From: Mycolicibacterium diernhoferi
GTDB taxonomy: Bacteria > Actinomycetota > Actinomycetes > Mycobacteriales > Mycobacteriaceae
Assembly (NCBI RefSeq): GCF_019456655.1
Contig: NZ_CP080332.1
Location: 2,232,001 to 2,296,000 of the forward strand
Length of the DNA stretch: 64,000 bases
Reading direction: 5' to 3'
Shown: in pieces, positions 1 to 9,078 of the stretch
Position numbering within the stretch: position 1 is the first letter of the stretch
Layout of the letters: every line of letters begins with the position of its first letter
Made by a program: the position numbers and the translations under genes
Notes under the pieces: generated by a model
Database searches by the model: none
Told to the model about the DNA's origin: nothing
What the model saw: only the letters and a program-made list of their open reading frames with translations

Positions 1-195
1 GGCCGCGGCTGCGTGCTGGGGGCGCACGCGGTGGTCAAGGGCGAGATCCCGGACTACTCCATCGCGGTCGGCTCCCCGGCCAAGGTGGTCAAGAACCGCA
101 AGGTCGCCTGGGATGCGTCGGCCGCCGCGCGGGCCGAGCTGGCCGCCAACCTCGCCGACATCGAACGCAAGAAGGCCGCCCGCTCGGGTCGCTGA
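1..195 (+). CDS. Hexapeptide-repeat acyltransferase, C-terminal fragment
   Basis: Only the last 64 codons lie in the window; the reading frame is open from base 1 to a TGA at 193-195. The visible protein has the end of a left-handed beta-helix transferase: a hexapeptide-like turn (GCVLGAHAVVKGEI) followed by the DYSIAVGSPAKVVKNRK segment typical of the last coil of maltose/galactoside O-acetyltransferase-type enzymes, then a charged helical tail. The gene order matches M. tuberculosis Rv3034c, which lies beside the methylglucose lipopolysaccharide genes, so it may O-acylate that polysaccharide. The family call is firm; the acceptor is inferred from the neighbours only. It converges on the minus-strand glycosyltransferase, whose stop is 12 bases away. 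Confidence 0.8.
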   Translation, partial: GRGCVLGAHAVVKGEIPDYSIAVGSPAKVVKNRKVAWDASAAARAELAANLADIERKKAARSGR

Positions 196-206
196 CCCCG
201 GCGGGT

Positions 207-1436
207 TCAGCCGTAATCGGGGAGCGGGCGCTCCTCGATCAACCGGCGCGGCTGCGGTTGGCGTTCGGCCCGCTTGGCGGCCAGGTACACCTGACTGGTG
301 TTGTCGGCCACCGTCGGCCAGGCGAAGTCGGAGGTGAGTCGTTCCCGCGCGGCGACGGCACGGCGCTGCGCGGCGGCCGGGTCGTCCAGGACGCGCCGTA
401 CGGCGTCGGCCAGACCCGCCACACTGCGCGGCGCACACGACACACCGGTGATGCCGTCGATCACGGCCTCACCGAGTCCGCCGGCGGTCGAGGTCACCAG
501 CGGGGTGCCGGTGGCCGCGGCCTCCAGGGCGACGATGCCGAACGGCTCGTAGTGCGAGGGCAGCACCGCGGCGTCGGCCCGGTGCAGCAGCTCGACCAGA
601 CCCGAATGGTCGGTACGGCCAACGAATCTGGTGGCCTTGAGCACCTTGTGCTTGCGGGCCTGCTCGACCAGGAAATCCAGCTGGGTGCCGTCACCGGCGA
701 TGGTCAGTGTGGTGCCCGGGTGGGTCTTGCGGATCCGGGGGAGCGCGGCGATCGCGTCGTGCACGCCCTTCTCGTACTCCAGCCGGCCGAAGTACAGCAG
801 CTCGGCCGGCCCGGTGTGCGGGCGCCGGGGCGCGAAAGGCCATCCCTCGGTGTCGATCCCGTTGGGGATGACGGTGGTCTCGGCCAGCCCGGGGCCGAAC
901 AGCGCGTCGATCTCCTCACGCATGGAGGCCGAACAGGTGATCAGCGAGTCGGATTCGTGCACCAGCCAGGATTCCAGAGCATGCACCTGACGGCTCACCT
1001 GTCCGGACAGCCAGCCGGAATGCCGTCCCGCCTCGGTGGCGTGGATGGTGGAAACCAGTGGCACATCGAAGTATTCGGCCAAGGCGATGGCCGGGTGCGC
1101 GACCAGCCAATCATGGGCGTGCACCAGATCGGGCTGCCAATCGCGCAGCGTCAAGCCGCACCGCACCATCGAGTGGCCCATGGCCAGTGTCCACGCCATC
1201 ATGTCGGTGCCGAAGGTGAACTCGTGCGGGTCCTGCGCGGCGGCGATCACCCGCACGCCCTCGGTCACCTCGTCGGTGGTCGGGTGGGTGCAGGGGTCGG
1301 TGCCGGTGGGGCGCCGGGACAGCACGACGACCTCGTGCCCGGCGAGCACCAGCTCGGTGGCCAGATGATGCACGTGCCGGCCGAGGCCGCCGATGATCAC
1401 CGGCGGGTACTCCCAGGACACCATGAGGATCTTCAC
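207..1436 (-). CDS. GT4 alpha-1,4-glucosyltransferase (Rv3032-like, MGLP/glycogen)
   Basis: A 409-residue cytosolic glycosyltransferase of the glycogen-synthase/GT4 type. The N-terminal Rossmann domain opens with KILMVSWEYPPVIIGGLGRH, carrying the GGLGRH loop that binds the sugar nucleotide. The C-terminal domain has FGRLEYEKG and the EPFGIVALEAA segment with the paired acidic residues of GT4 enzymes. The start is placed at GTG 1436, preceded by a GAAGG Shine-Dalgarno; an ATG 12 codons upstream would add an arginine-rich extension absent from the family. The M. tuberculosis counterpart Rv3032 elongates alpha-1,4 glucan for methylglucose lipopolysaccharide and contributes to glycogen. Here it lies downstream of the GH57 and methyltransferase genes on the same strand, which supports the same role. 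Confidence 0.88.
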   Translation of the reverse strand: MKILMVSWEYPPVIIGGLGRHVHHLATELVLAGHEVVVLSRRPTGTDPCTHPTTDEVTEGVRVIAAAQDPHEFTFGTDMMAWTLAMGHSMVRCGLTLRDWQPDLVHAHDWLVAHPAIALAEYFDVPLVSTIHATEAGRHSGWLSGQVSRQVHALESWLVHESDSLITCSASMREEIDALFGPGLAETTVIPNGIDTEGWPFAPRRPHTGPAELLYFGRLEYEKGVHDAIAALPRIRKTHPGTTLTIAGDGTQLDFLVEQARKHKVLKATRFVGRTDHSGLVELLHRADAAVLPSHYEPFGIVALEAAATGTPLVTSTAGGLGEAVIDGITGVSCAPRSVAGLADAVRRVLDDPAAAQRRAVAARERLTSDFAWPTVADNTSQVYLAAKRAERQPQPRRLIEERPLPDYG

Positions 1437-1530
1437 GCACACGCACCTTCGACGGCGCACGACGGTGCGCAAACTGCGGGGGAGGGGCGGCGTGTCGCGC
1501 AGCAGACGCGCACGCTCGCGGCAAAGGGGG

Positions 1531-3105
1531 TCATCGGGGGAGCCGCCGGGCGTCCAGGGCGCCGAACAGGCCGTCGGCCCGGTTCCAGTCGGCAGCGAGT
1601 CGCTCGGCCTGCTCGCGCCGGCCCGAGGCCAGCGCCGCGGAGATCTCGCGGGTGGCGTGCGCGTGCAGATGGGCGCGGTAGCGCGCGTATTCGGCGGCCG
1701 AGTCCTTGCTCACCATGAACGGCCAGTCGCTGGAGACCGTCAGCAGCGTCTCGCGCAGGATCTGGTCGGCGACCGCGTCGCGGCCCGCGCCGCGACCGCG
1801 GTGCGTCAGCGCCTTGTCCACCGCCGACAGTGCGGTGTCGACCACCTCGGCGTTGAGCGCCACCAGATCGGAGACCTTCTCACCGTTCCAGACCTGCCAG
1901 TCCTTGCCCGAACCCCAAGAGCTGGGCGGCAATTCGACTGTGGACCCGACGTAGCCCTCGGCGATGGCATCCGACAGCGTGCCGACCCGGACACCCGCCT
2001 CCGGCAACGCGCGCAGCAGGCGTTCCAGCCACCGCGGGCCCTCGTACCACCAGTGCCCGAACAGTTCGGTGTCGAAGGCGGCCACCACATGCGCGGGCCT
2101 GCCGATGCGATCGGACTCCGTGCGCAACCTGCGCCGCACCATCCCGACGAAGTCGGCGACGTGCTTGTCGATGGCCGCGTCGGCCCGTTCGGGTTCATAC
2201 GGCGCCTTCGATTCCGAGGGCACATTGCGGCCGGTCACCCGGGCCGGTTTCAGACCGGTCCGATGATCGTAGGTGTGGAAGTCCCGGTAGGCGGCGTGCC
2301 CGGGGTAGCCGGATTTCGGTGACCACACCCGGTAGCTGACCTGCAGATCGCGCCCGAACGCCACCACATCGGTGTCACCCACCGGGCGGCCGAGTGCGGT
2401 GTCCCCGTGCAGGGACGGGCCGTCGACCATGAAATGCCCGACACCGGCTGCGGCGTAACCGATCTCCATGCCGGGTGCGTACGCGCATTCGGGGGCCCAG
2501 ATGCCCGTCGGCGTGTGCGCGAAGCGCTGCCGGGCATCGGCCAGGCCTTCGCGCAGCGCGAACTCACGCAGCCGGGGGTTGAGCAGCGGCTGGAACGGAT
2601 GCGAGAGCGGCCCGCCGAGCAGTTCGATGGTGCCCGCGTCGACGAGTTGGCGCAGCAGCGGGCTGCCGCCGTGGCGCCACAGGGTGGTGAAATCCTCCAG
2701 CGCCTCGGTGGCGGCCGCGTATTCGCGAATACCGAACTGGCGCATGGCCTCCGGTGAATTGAAGGTGCCTTCCGCACCGGCTTGCGCGGTGCCGGCCGCA
2801 GTGCTCGCTTCCAAAGCTCGCAACTGCCAGTTGGCCAGCCAGTGGTGCATGCCGGTCAGGCAGTACGGGTCGTCGAGCTGGGCGGTGACCACCGGGGTCA
2901 TGCCGAGGCTGACGAGGTGGCTGCGGTCCTCGGCGGCCAGGGTGCGCAGCACCCGCATCAGCGGCAGGTAGGCCGCGGCCCAGGATTGGTACAGCCATTC
3001 CTCGCCGACCGGCCAGCGACCGTGGTGGGCCAGCCACGGCAGGTGCGTGTGCAGCACCAGCGTGAACATCCCGGGAGTGGCGTCACCGGTCGGTTTGCCG
3101 GTCAC
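1531..3105 (-). CDS. GH57 family alpha-glucan branching enzyme (Rv3031-like)
   Basis: A 524-residue glycoside hydrolase family 57 protein. The N-terminal (beta/alpha)7 barrel begins FTLVLHTHLPWLAHHGRWP, where the HTHLPW motif is GH57 conserved region 1. Further conserved segments are GIWAPECAYAPG, with the glutamate expected to be the nucleophile, and AAFDTELFGHWWYEGP, with the acid/base aspartate. The C-terminal helical domain (LTVSSDWPFMVSKDSAAEYA) is typical of the branching-enzyme subgroup. The start GTG at 3105 forms a GTGA overlap with the stop of the upstream methyltransferase, so the two are probably translationally coupled. In mycobacteria this gene is linked to making the branched glucan core of methylglucose lipopolysaccharide. 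The enzyme class is confident; its exact product is inferred. Confidence 0.88.
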   Translation of the reverse strand: MTGKPTGDATPGMFTLVLHTHLPWLAHHGRWPVGEEWLYQSWAAAYLPLMRVLRTLAAEDRSHLVSLGMTPVVTAQLDDPYCLTGMHHWLANWQLRALEASTAAGTAQAGAEGTFNSPEAMRQFGIREYAAATEALEDFTTLWRHGGSPLLRQLVDAGTIELLGGPLSHPFQPLLNPRLREFALREGLADARQRFAHTPTGIWAPECAYAPGMEIGYAAAGVGHFMVDGPSLHGDTALGRPVGDTDVVAFGRDLQVSYRVWSPKSGYPGHAAYRDFHTYDHRTGLKPARVTGRNVPSESKAPYEPERADAAIDKHVADFVGMVRRRLRTESDRIGRPAHVVAAFDTELFGHWWYEGPRWLERLLRALPEAGVRVGTLSDAIAEGYVGSTVELPPSSWGSGKDWQVWNGEKVSDLVALNAEVVDTALSAVDKALTHRGRGAGRDAVADQILRETLLTVSSDWPFMVSKDSAAEYARYRAHLHAHATREISAALASGRREQAERLAADWNRADGLFGALDARRLPR

Positions 3106-3899
3106 GTTCGTACCGCAATCGCCACCAGATCGAGGCTGGCATCGATATCGGAATCTTTCGCGTCGAGCAGATCGAAATCCTCGGCGCGCACGGCGGCGAC
3201 GTCGGCCAGCAACTCCGGCGACCACGGGGCATCGGCGACGGCGCGGGCGATCTGGGCGTCGATGATCGAGCCGTCGTGGCGGGCGTCCATCGCGGCCAGG
3301 CCGGCGCCGTGGAACACCCCGTACACGCCCTCGATTTCGAAGCCGCCCTGCTCCAGCAGCTCGGTCAGATCGGCCGCGTTCAGCTCACGGGTGTGGAACG
3401 GGTTGAGCGGGGTGTCCCGGCCGGGGGAGAAGGTGATCCGGTTCGGGGTGGACATCAGCAGCAGTCCGCCCGGGCGCAGCACCCGCGCGCATTCGCCGAC
3501 GAACTGGCCCTGGTCCCAGAGGTGCTCGATGACCTGGAAGTTCACCACCACGTCGACCGAGCCATCGGCTAATGGCAGATCGGCCAGATTGCCGAGATGC
3601 ATCTGCACCCGCGGATACTTCGCCCGGATGTGGGCGACGGCCTGCTCGTCGTAGTCGACCCCGACGACGCTGCGGGCAACTCCGGCGATCAGATCGGCGC
3701 CGTAGCCCTCGCCGGGCCCGGCTTCGAGGACGTCGCGACCGGCGCACCGGTCGGCGAGACGCTGATAGACCACCTCGTGGCGGCGGAACCAGTAGTTCTC
3801 CTCGGCCAGGCCGGGGATGGTGCGCTCGCCGGTCAAGGGCAGGGAAGCGTCAACTCCCTCGTTGGAGCCGGTGCTGTCGACGGAACCGATTGTGCTCAT
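3102..3899 (-). CDS. SAM-dependent methyltransferase (Rv3030-like)
   Basis: A 265-residue class I methyltransferase. Motif I is DVLEAGPGEGYGADLIAG (about residues 55-72), followed by the acidic motif II loop (VVGVDYDEQAV), motif III DLPLADGSVDVVVNFQVIEH and the post-motif LRPGGLLLMSTPN. The N-terminal TGERTIPGLAEENYWFRRHE block resembles sugar and lipid methyltransferases. It starts the minus-strand MGLP operon: its TGA overlaps the GTG of the GH57 gene and it faces etfB across a 197-bp divergent region. A role in methylating the polysaccharide (or its glycerate primer) is inferred from the operon; the sequence itself shows only the methyltransferase fold. Confidence 0.82.
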   Translation of the reverse strand: MSTIGSVDSTGSNEGVDASLPLTGERTIPGLAEENYWFRRHEVVYQRLADRCAGRDVLEAGPGEGYGADLIAGVARSVVGVDYDEQAVAHIRAKYPRVQMHLGNLADLPLADGSVDVVVNFQVIEHLWDQGQFVGECARVLRPGGLLLMSTPNRITFSPGRDTPLNPFHTRELNAADLTELLEQGGFEIEGVYGVFHGAGLAAMDARHDGSIIDAQIARAVADAPWSPELLADVAAVRAEDFDLLDAKDSDIDASLDLVAIAVRT

Positions 3900-4007
3900 T
3901 GGAAGGCAGGCTAACCCGTAATGGCCGGTTCGCGAACGGATGCCCTAGTGACCGTGTGGTCTGAGCGAACGGATTGACCAGTTATGGTGTCCTTGCGTGC
4001 CGTCAAA

Positions 4008-4023
4008 GTTACTCGCGGGTAAC
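4008..4023. promoter_or_regulatory. 16-bp imperfect dyad upstream of etfBA, candidate operator
   Basis: GTTACTCGCGGGTAAC is a palindrome apart from one mismatched pair. It lies 74 bases before the etfB start, between a TTGACC hexamer (3974-3979) and a strong GAGGAGGA Shine-Dalgarno (4077-4084). A TAACAT hexamer (4020-4025) overlaps its right half. The size and position suit a TetR-type repressor of fatty-acid oxidation genes, but the regulator is not identified. Confidence 0.4.
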
Positions 4024-4096
4024 ATGGTGGCCGATTCGTAAATCGTGATATGCCCAGGCCGGCTGCCGGCCTCATCGAGGAGGACGAACCACAGTC

Positions 4097-4888
4097 ATGA
4101 CGAACATCGTGGTCCTGATCAAGCAGGTCCCTGACACCTGGTCGGAGCGCAAGCTCACCGACGGCGATTACACGCTGGATCGCGAGGCGGCCGATGCCGT
4201 GCTCGACGAGATCAACGAGCGCGCCGTCGAAGAAGCGCTGCTCATCAAGGAGCGCGAGGGCGGCGACAGCACGGTGACCGTGCTGACCGCGGGCCCGGAA
4301 CGCGCCACCGAGGCCATCCGCAAGGCGCTGTCCATGGGCGCCGACAAGGCTGTGCACCTCAAGGACGACGGCCTGCACGGCTCCGACGTCATCCAGACCG
4401 GCTGGGCGCTGGCCCGCGCGCTGGGCACCATCGAGGGCACCGAGCTGGTCATCGCCGGTAACGAGGCCACCGACGGTGTCGGCGGCGCCGTGCCGGCCGT
4501 CATCGCCGAGTACCTGGGTCTGCCGCAGCTCACCCACGTGCGCAAGCTGAACGTCGAGGGCGGCAAGGTCACCGCCGAGCGCGAGACCGACGAGGGCGTC
4601 TTCGGCCTGGAGGCCACCCTGCCGGCCGTGGTCAGCGTCAACGAGAAGATCAACGAGCCGCGCTTCCCGTCCTTCAAGGGCATCATGGCCGCCAAGAAGA
4701 AGGAAGTCACCGTCCTGACGCTGGCCGAGATCGGCGTGGAGCCCGACGAGGTGGGTGTCGCCAACGCCGGCACCAAGGTGCTGTCCTCGACCCCGAAGCC
4801 GCCGAAGACGGCCGGCGAGAAGGTCACCGACGAGGGCGACGGCGGCACCAAGGTCGCCGAGTACCTGGTTGCCCAGAAGCTGATCTAG
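4097..4888 (+). CDS. etfB: Electron transfer flavoprotein beta subunit
   Basis: A 263-residue EtfB (FixA). It has the usual beta-subunit start TNIVVLIKQVPDTW, the AMP-binding-type central region (SMGADKAVHLKDD, VIAGNEATDGVGG), and the EtfB signature around LPAVVSVNEKINEPRFPSFKGIMAAKKK. With EtfA it accepts electrons from acyl-CoA dehydrogenases and passes them to ETF:quinone oxidoreductase and the respiratory chain. The start ATG is preceded by GAGGAGGA about 12 bases upstream. etfA follows after 36 bases in the same direction, so the two form one operon ending at the hairpin at 5894. Length and order match Rv3029c (fixA). Confidence 0.96.
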   Translation: MTNIVVLIKQVPDTWSERKLTDGDYTLDREAADAVLDEINERAVEEALLIKEREGGDSTVTVLTAGPERATEAIRKALSMGADKAVHLKDDGLHGSDVIQTGWALARALGTIEGTELVIAGNEATDGVGGAVPAVIAEYLGLPQLTHVRKLNVEGGKVTAERETDEGVFGLEATLPAVVSVNEKINEPRFPSFKGIMAAKKKEVTVLTLAEIGVEPDEVGVANAGTKVLSSTPKPPKTAGEKVTDEGDGGTKVAEYLVAQKLI

Positions 4889-4924
4889 CCCACCTCTCCC
4901 AGACACTCACGAAGGACATAAGAC

Positions 4925-5881
4925 ATGGCTGAAGTACTTGTGCTCGTCGAGCACGCCGAAGGTGCGCTGAAGAAGGTCAGCACCGAACTCATCACCGCCG
5001 CCCGCGTGCTGGGCGAGCCGTCCGCGGTCGTGGTCGGCGCCGAAGGCACCGCCGCCGCCCTGACCGACGGCCTCAAGGCCGCCGGCGCGGCCAAGATCTA
5101 CGTCGCCGAGTCGGCCGACGTGGACAGCTTCCTGGTCACCCCGAAGGTCGACGTGCTCGCCGCGCTGACCGAGACGGCCGCCCCGGCCGCCGTCGTGATC
5201 GCCGCCAGCGCCGAGGGCAAAGAGGTTGCCGGCCGGCTGGCCGCGCGGCTGGGCTCGGGCCTGCTGGTCGACGTCGTCGAGGTCAAGGACGGCGGCATCG
5301 GCGTCCACAGCATCTTCGGTGGCGCGTACACCGTCGAGGCTCAGGCCACCGGCGAACTGCCGGTGATCACCGTGCGTCCCGGCGCGGTGGAAGCCGCCCC
5401 GGCCGACGGTGCGGGCGAGGTCATCTCCGTCGAGGTTCCGGCCCAGGCCGAGAACGCCACCAAGATCACCTCCCGCGAGCCGGTCGTCGCCGGTGACCGT
5501 CCGGAGCTCACCGAGGCCAACGTCGTCGTCGCCGGCGGCCGTGGTGTCGGCAGCGAGGAGAACTTCAAGATCGTCGAGGAGCTCGCCGACTCGCTCGGTG
5601 CCGCCGTCGGTGCCTCGCGTGCCGCCGTCGACTCCGGCTACTACGGCGGTCAGTTCCAGGTCGGTCAGACCGGTAAGACCGTGTCGCCGCAGCTGTACAT
5701 CGCGCTGGGCATCTCCGGCGCCATCCAGCACCGCGCCGGCATGCAGACCTCGAAGACCATCATCGCGGTCAACAAGGACGAAGAGGCTCCGATCTTCGAG
5801 ATCGCCGACCTCGGCATCGTCGGTGACCTGTTCAAGGTCACCCCGCAGCTGACCGAGGCGGTCAAGGCCCGCAAGGGTTAA
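4925..5881 (+). CDS. etfA: Electron transfer flavoprotein alpha subunit
   Basis: A 318-residue EtfA (FixB). The N-terminal domain has a nucleotide-hydrolase-like fold. The C-terminal FAD-binding domain shows the family pattern [20 protein letters not shown], then [36 protein letters not shown] and a terminal [21 protein letters not shown]. It pairs with EtfB to carry FAD and shuttle electrons from beta-oxidation dehydrogenases. A GAAGGA Shine-Dalgarno (4911-4916) lies just upstream. It is the last gene of the operon and is followed at once by a strong U-tailed terminator. Confidence 0.96.
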   Translation: MAEVLVLVEHAEGALKKVSTELITAARVLGEPSAVVVGAEGTAAALTDGLKAAGAAKIYVAESADVDSFLVTPKVDVLAALTETAAPAAVVIAASAEGKEVAGRLAARLGSGLLVDVVEVKDGGIGVHSIFGGAYTVEAQATGELPVITVRPGAVEAAPADGAGEVISVEVPAQAENATKITSREPVVAGDRPELTEANVVVAGGRGVGSEENFKIVEELADSLGAAVGASRAAVDSGYYGGQFQVGQTGKTVSPQLYIALGISGAIQHRAGMQTSKTIIAVNKDEEAPIFEIADLGIVGDLFKVTPQLTEAVKARKG

Positions 5882-5893
5882 GCAACTCCTGTG

Positions 5894-5928
5894 AAGGCCC
5901 CCGGACACGCTGTGTCCGGGGGCTTTTT
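5894..5928 (+). terminator. Intrinsic terminator after etfBA
   Basis: A perfect 12-bp stem (5897-5908 with 5912-5923, GCCCCCGGACAC), a 3-base loop and a run of five T. It begins 15 bases after the etfA stop. U-tailed terminators are uncommon in mycobacteria, so this is a clear operon end. Confidence 0.88.
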
Positions 5929-6161
5929 CGTGTCAAGGCTCCGCGAGAGGGACGTTTCTGCGCTCTCAACGGCCCGCAGACCGCAGAATCGTCGCTCTCG
6001 GCACGGATCTTCGAGCCCGGGATGTTCATCCGTCGTGCACGGACACGTCACACCGGCGATGCCCTGCGGAGATCCGGACCCGCAACCGTGCTCGGTATGA
6101 GCGACGCCTGCGGAGCGAATCAACTGGTGACATGCGGGACCCGAGCCTGCGAGGGGGCCGC

Positions 6162-7001
6162 ATGAGCGACGCATCTGTACTCATACCCGCTGACAACATC
6201 GACCGAGCTGCGCCCGGACCGCGCTACACCCTGTTGCTGTCCACCGATCCGGCCCATATCGAGGCCGCCCAACGCCTGCGCCACGACGTGTTCACCGCCG
6301 AGCCCGGCTTCGCGCTCAACCCGGCGCGCCCCGGTTTCGACGTGGGACTCGACGCCGACCACTTCGACCAGTTCTGCGACCACCTGCTCGTCCGCGAGGA
6401 CATATCCGGCGAACTCGTCGGGTGTTACCGGATGCTGCCGCCGCCGGGCGCGATCGCCGCGGGCGGGCTCTACACCGCCACCGAGTTCGACGTCCGGGCG
6501 CTGGACCCGCTGCGCCCCTCGCTGGTGGAGATGGGTCGCGCCGTGGTGCGCACCGAGCACCGGCACGGCGGCGTGGTGCTGCTGATGTGGGCCGGGATCC
6601 TGGCCTACCTGGACCGTTACGGCTACGAGCACGTCACCGGCTGCGTGTCCGTGCCGACGCACCCGAGCCGTCAGACGCCGGGCAGTCTGCTGCGCGGGGT
6701 GCGCGACGCCGTGCGGCGCCGGCACAGCGCACCCACCGAACTCACCGTGCGGCCCTACCGGCCGGTGGTGATCGACGGCCGCAGCCTCGACGAGATCGAA
6801 CCCCCGGCCCGGCTCACACTGCCCGCCCTGATGCGGGGGTACCTGCGCCTCGGCGCACAGGTGTGCGGTGAACCCGCCCACGACCCGGACTTCGGGGTCG
6901 GGGACTTCCCGGCGTTGCTGGACAAGAGCCGGGTCGACGTCCGCTACCTGTTGCGGTTGCGCTCGGTCTCGCAGGCCGCGGACCTGGCGGCCGGGCAGTG
7001 A
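6162..7001 (+). CDS. GNAT-type acyltransferase, OlsB/hemolysin-like (Rv3027c-like)
   Basis: About 279 residues. The core resembles the ornithine-lipid/acyl-ACP GNAT family: QRLRHDVFTAEPGF, then DHFDQFCDHLLVRE and VEMGRAVVRTEHRHGGVVLLMWAGI, with the acyl-carrier binding turn after the conserved EMGR. I place the start at ATG 6162 because a GAGGGGG Shine-Dalgarno ends five bases before it; an upstream ATG at 6132 lacks one. Its stop overlaps the start of the PlsC-like gene (GTGA), so the pair probably acts together in acylating a lipid, as ornithine-lipid OlsB/OlsA-type pairs do. The substrate is unknown. Confidence 0.82.
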   Translation: MSDASVLIPADNIDRAAPGPRYTLLLSTDPAHIEAAQRLRHDVFTAEPGFALNPARPGFDVGLDADHFDQFCDHLLVREDISGELVGCYRMLPPPGAIAAGGLYTATEFDVRALDPLRPSLVEMGRAVVRTEHRHGGVVLLMWAGILAYLDRYGYEHVTGCVSVPTHPSRQTPGSLLRGVRDAVRRRHSAPTELTVRPYRPVVIDGRSLDEIEPPARLTLPALMRGYLRLGAQVCGEPAHDPDFGVGDFPALLDKSRVDVRYLLRLRSVSQAADLAAGQ

Positions 7002-7843
7002 GCGTCACACCGCACCCGTGGCTGCCGAAGGCGTCCTGCGACGCCGCCTGCATGCACGCCGGCGCCGCCCCGAAGGGCTCCCGACCCGCGGTCTGGGCGC
7101 GCAGCGCCGTGCGCATCACCGGGGCGGTGCTGCTCCTGCTCGCGGTGCCGGTGCTGGCGGTGCCCCTGCCGGGGCGCTCCCATCTGCAGCGCGGCTACTG
7201 CCGGCTGATGCTGCGCTGCGTCGGGGTCCGGATCACGGTGTCGGGCGGACCGATCCGCAACCTGCGCGGGGTCCTGGTCGTCAGCGGCCACGTGTCCTGG
7301 CTGGACGTCTTCACCATCGGGGCGGTGCTGCCCGGATCCTTCGTCGCCCGTGCCGACCTGATCGACTGGCCGGCGCTCGGCGTCATCGCACGCCTGATGA
7401 AGGTTATCCCGATCGAACGGGAGAACCTGCGTCGGCTGCCCGCCGTGGTCGGCGCGGTGGCCGCCCGGCTGCGCAACGGCCAGACCGTGGTGGCCTTCCC
7501 GGAGGGCACCACCTGGTGTGGGCTGGGCCACGGCCCGTTCCGGCCGGCCATGTTCCAGGCCGCGGTCGACGCCGGCCGCCCGGTGCAACCGCTGCGGCTG
7601 ACCTACCATCACCGCGACGGCAGGCTGTCGACCGTGCCCGCCTACGTCGGTGAGGACACCCTGGTCGACTCCATCCGGCGGCTGGTGACCGCGCGGCGCA
7701 CGGTGGCGCACGTGCAGGTGCAGTCCCTGCAGTTGCCCGGCGACGACCGACGCGACCTGACCGCCCGCTGCGAGGCGGCGGTGCGCGGCGCCGGGGGACG
7801 TGACGTGGCACACGCCGGGCAGGCGCCCGCGCTGGTGGCCTGA
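6998..7843 (+). CDS. 1-acyl-sn-glycerol-3-phosphate acyltransferase family protein (Rv3026c-like)
   Basis: A 281-residue PlsC-fold acyltransferase. A hydrophobic segment near residues 38-55 ([20 protein letters not shown]) should anchor it in the membrane. The catalytic HX4D motif is in [12 protein letters not shown], followed by [24 protein letters not shown] and the phosphate-binding FPEGTTW. The start GTG at 6998 overlaps the TGA of the GNAT gene by four bases. It may transfer an acyl chain to lysophosphatidate or to the lyso-lipid made by the GNAT partner; the sequence does not separate these. Confidence 0.88.
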   Translation: MSVTPHPWLPKASCDAACMHAGAAPKGSRPAVWARSAVRITGAVLLLLAVPVLAVPLPGRSHLQRGYCRLMLRCVGVRITVSGGPIRNLRGVLVVSGHVSWLDVFTIGAVLPGSFVARADLIDWPALGVIARLMKVIPIERENLRRLPAVVGAVAARLRNGQTVVAFPEGTTWCGLGHGPFRPAMFQAAVDAGRPVQPLRLTYHHRDGRLSTVPAYVGEDTLVDSIRRLVTARRTVAHVQVQSLQLPGDDRRDLTARCEAAVRGAGGRDVAHAGQAPALVA

Positions 7844-7890
7844 CCTCGACGGACAGGGCCGGGCACACCGGCGGCTATCCTGGATGGGCC

Positions 7891-9078
7891 ATGACCGCCG
7901 CATACCTGGATCACGCCGCCACCACCCCGATGCACCCGGCTGCAATCGAGGCGATGGCCGCTGCGCTGGCCACGGTGGGCAACGCGTCCTCGCTGCACAC
8001 CTCCGGGCGGGCGGCGCGCCGCCGGATGGAGGAGGCGCGCGAGACGCTGGCCGGATTGCTGGGCGCCCGGCCGTCGGAGGTGATCTTCACCGCCGGTGGC
8101 ACCGAGTCCGACAATCTGGCGGTCAAGGGCATCTTCTGGGCCCGCCGCGGCGCCGAACCGCAGCGGCGCCGGATCGTGACCACCCCCGTCGAACACCACG
8201 CGGTGCTCGATGCCGTCGAGTGGCTGGTCGACCACGAGGGCGCCGAGGTGACCTGGCTGCCCGTCGCCGCCGACGGCTCGGTGTCGGCCGCCGCTCTGCG
8301 GGAGGTGGTGCAGGCCCACGACGATATTGCGCTGATCTCGGTGATGTGGGCCAACAACGAGGTCGGCACCATCCTGCCGATCCCCGAATTGGCAGCGGTG
8401 GCAGCAGAATTCGATATTCCTATGCACAGTGACGCGATCCAGGCGGTCGGGCACGTCCCGGTGGATTTCGCCGGCAGCGGGTTGTCGGCGATGAGCGTCG
8501 CGGCGCACAAGTTCGGTGGCCCGGTCGGCATCGGCGCGTTGGTCCTGCGTCGCGACACCGCGTGTGTGCCGATACTGCACGGAGGCGGTCAGGAACGTGA
8601 CGTGCGTTCGGGCACACCGGATGTCGCCGCCGCAGTGGCGATGGCGGTCGCGGCCGAGGTTGCGGTGGGCGGACTCGTCGAGACCAGCGCGCGGGTGTGT
8701 GCGCTGCGGGACCGGTTGATCTCCGGGGTGCAGGCCCTGATCGAGGACGTCGACCTCAACGGTGCGACCGGTCACGCCCGGCTACCGGGCAACGCCCACT
8801 TCACTTTTCGCGGCTGCGAGGGCGACGCCCTGCTGATGCTGCTGGACGCCAACGGCGTCGAATGCTCGACCGGTTCGGCATGCACGGCCGGGGTGGCCCA
8901 GCCGTCGCATGTGCTCATCGCGATGGGCGCCGACCCGGCCGCCGCACGTGGATCGTTGCGACTTTCGCTGGGGCACACCAGCACCGAGGCTGACGTCGAT
9001 GCGGCACTGGACGTGCTGCCGGCTGCCGTGGAGCGGGCCCGGCAGGCGGCGCTGGCCAGTGCGGGGACCAGGCGATGA
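7891..9078 (+). CDS. iscS: Cysteine desulfurase
   Basis: A 395-residue class V PLP enzyme, matching Rv3025c. K207 in [11 protein letters not shown] is the PLP lysine; C331 in [11 protein letters not shown] is the persulfide-carrying cysteine; the N-terminal [13 protein letters not shown] is typical. It supplies sulfur for Fe-S clusters and tRNA thiolation. The mnmA gene follows with an ATGA overlap, which fits sulfur hand-over to the 2-thiouridylase. A TATCCT hexamer (7876-7881) ends nine bases before the ATG with no Shine-Dalgarno, so translation is probably leaderless. Confidence 0.95.
   Translation: MTAAYLDHAATTPMHPAAIEAMAAALATVGNASSLHTSGRAARRRMEEARETLAGLLGARPSEVIFTAGGTESDNLAVKGIFWARRGAEPQRRRIVTTPVEHHAVLDAVEWLVDHEGAEVTWLPVAADGSVSAAALREVVQAHDDIALISVMWANNEVGTILPIPELAAVAAEFDIPMHSDAIQAVGHVPVDFAGSGLSAMSVAAHKFGGPVGIGALVLRRDTACVPILHGGGQERDVRSGTPDVAAAVAMAVAAEVAVGGLVETSARVCALRDRLISGVQALIEDVDLNGATGHARLPGNAHFTFRGCEGDALLMLLDANGVECSTGSACTAGVAQPSHVLIAMGADPAAARGSLRLSLGHTSTEADVDAALDVLPAAVERARQAALASAGTRR

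Noticed and set aside
6098..6172. Direct repeat ATGAGCGACGC at 6098 and 6162
   Set aside because: Only 11 bases and consistent with chance or a common GC-rich motif; no element around it.
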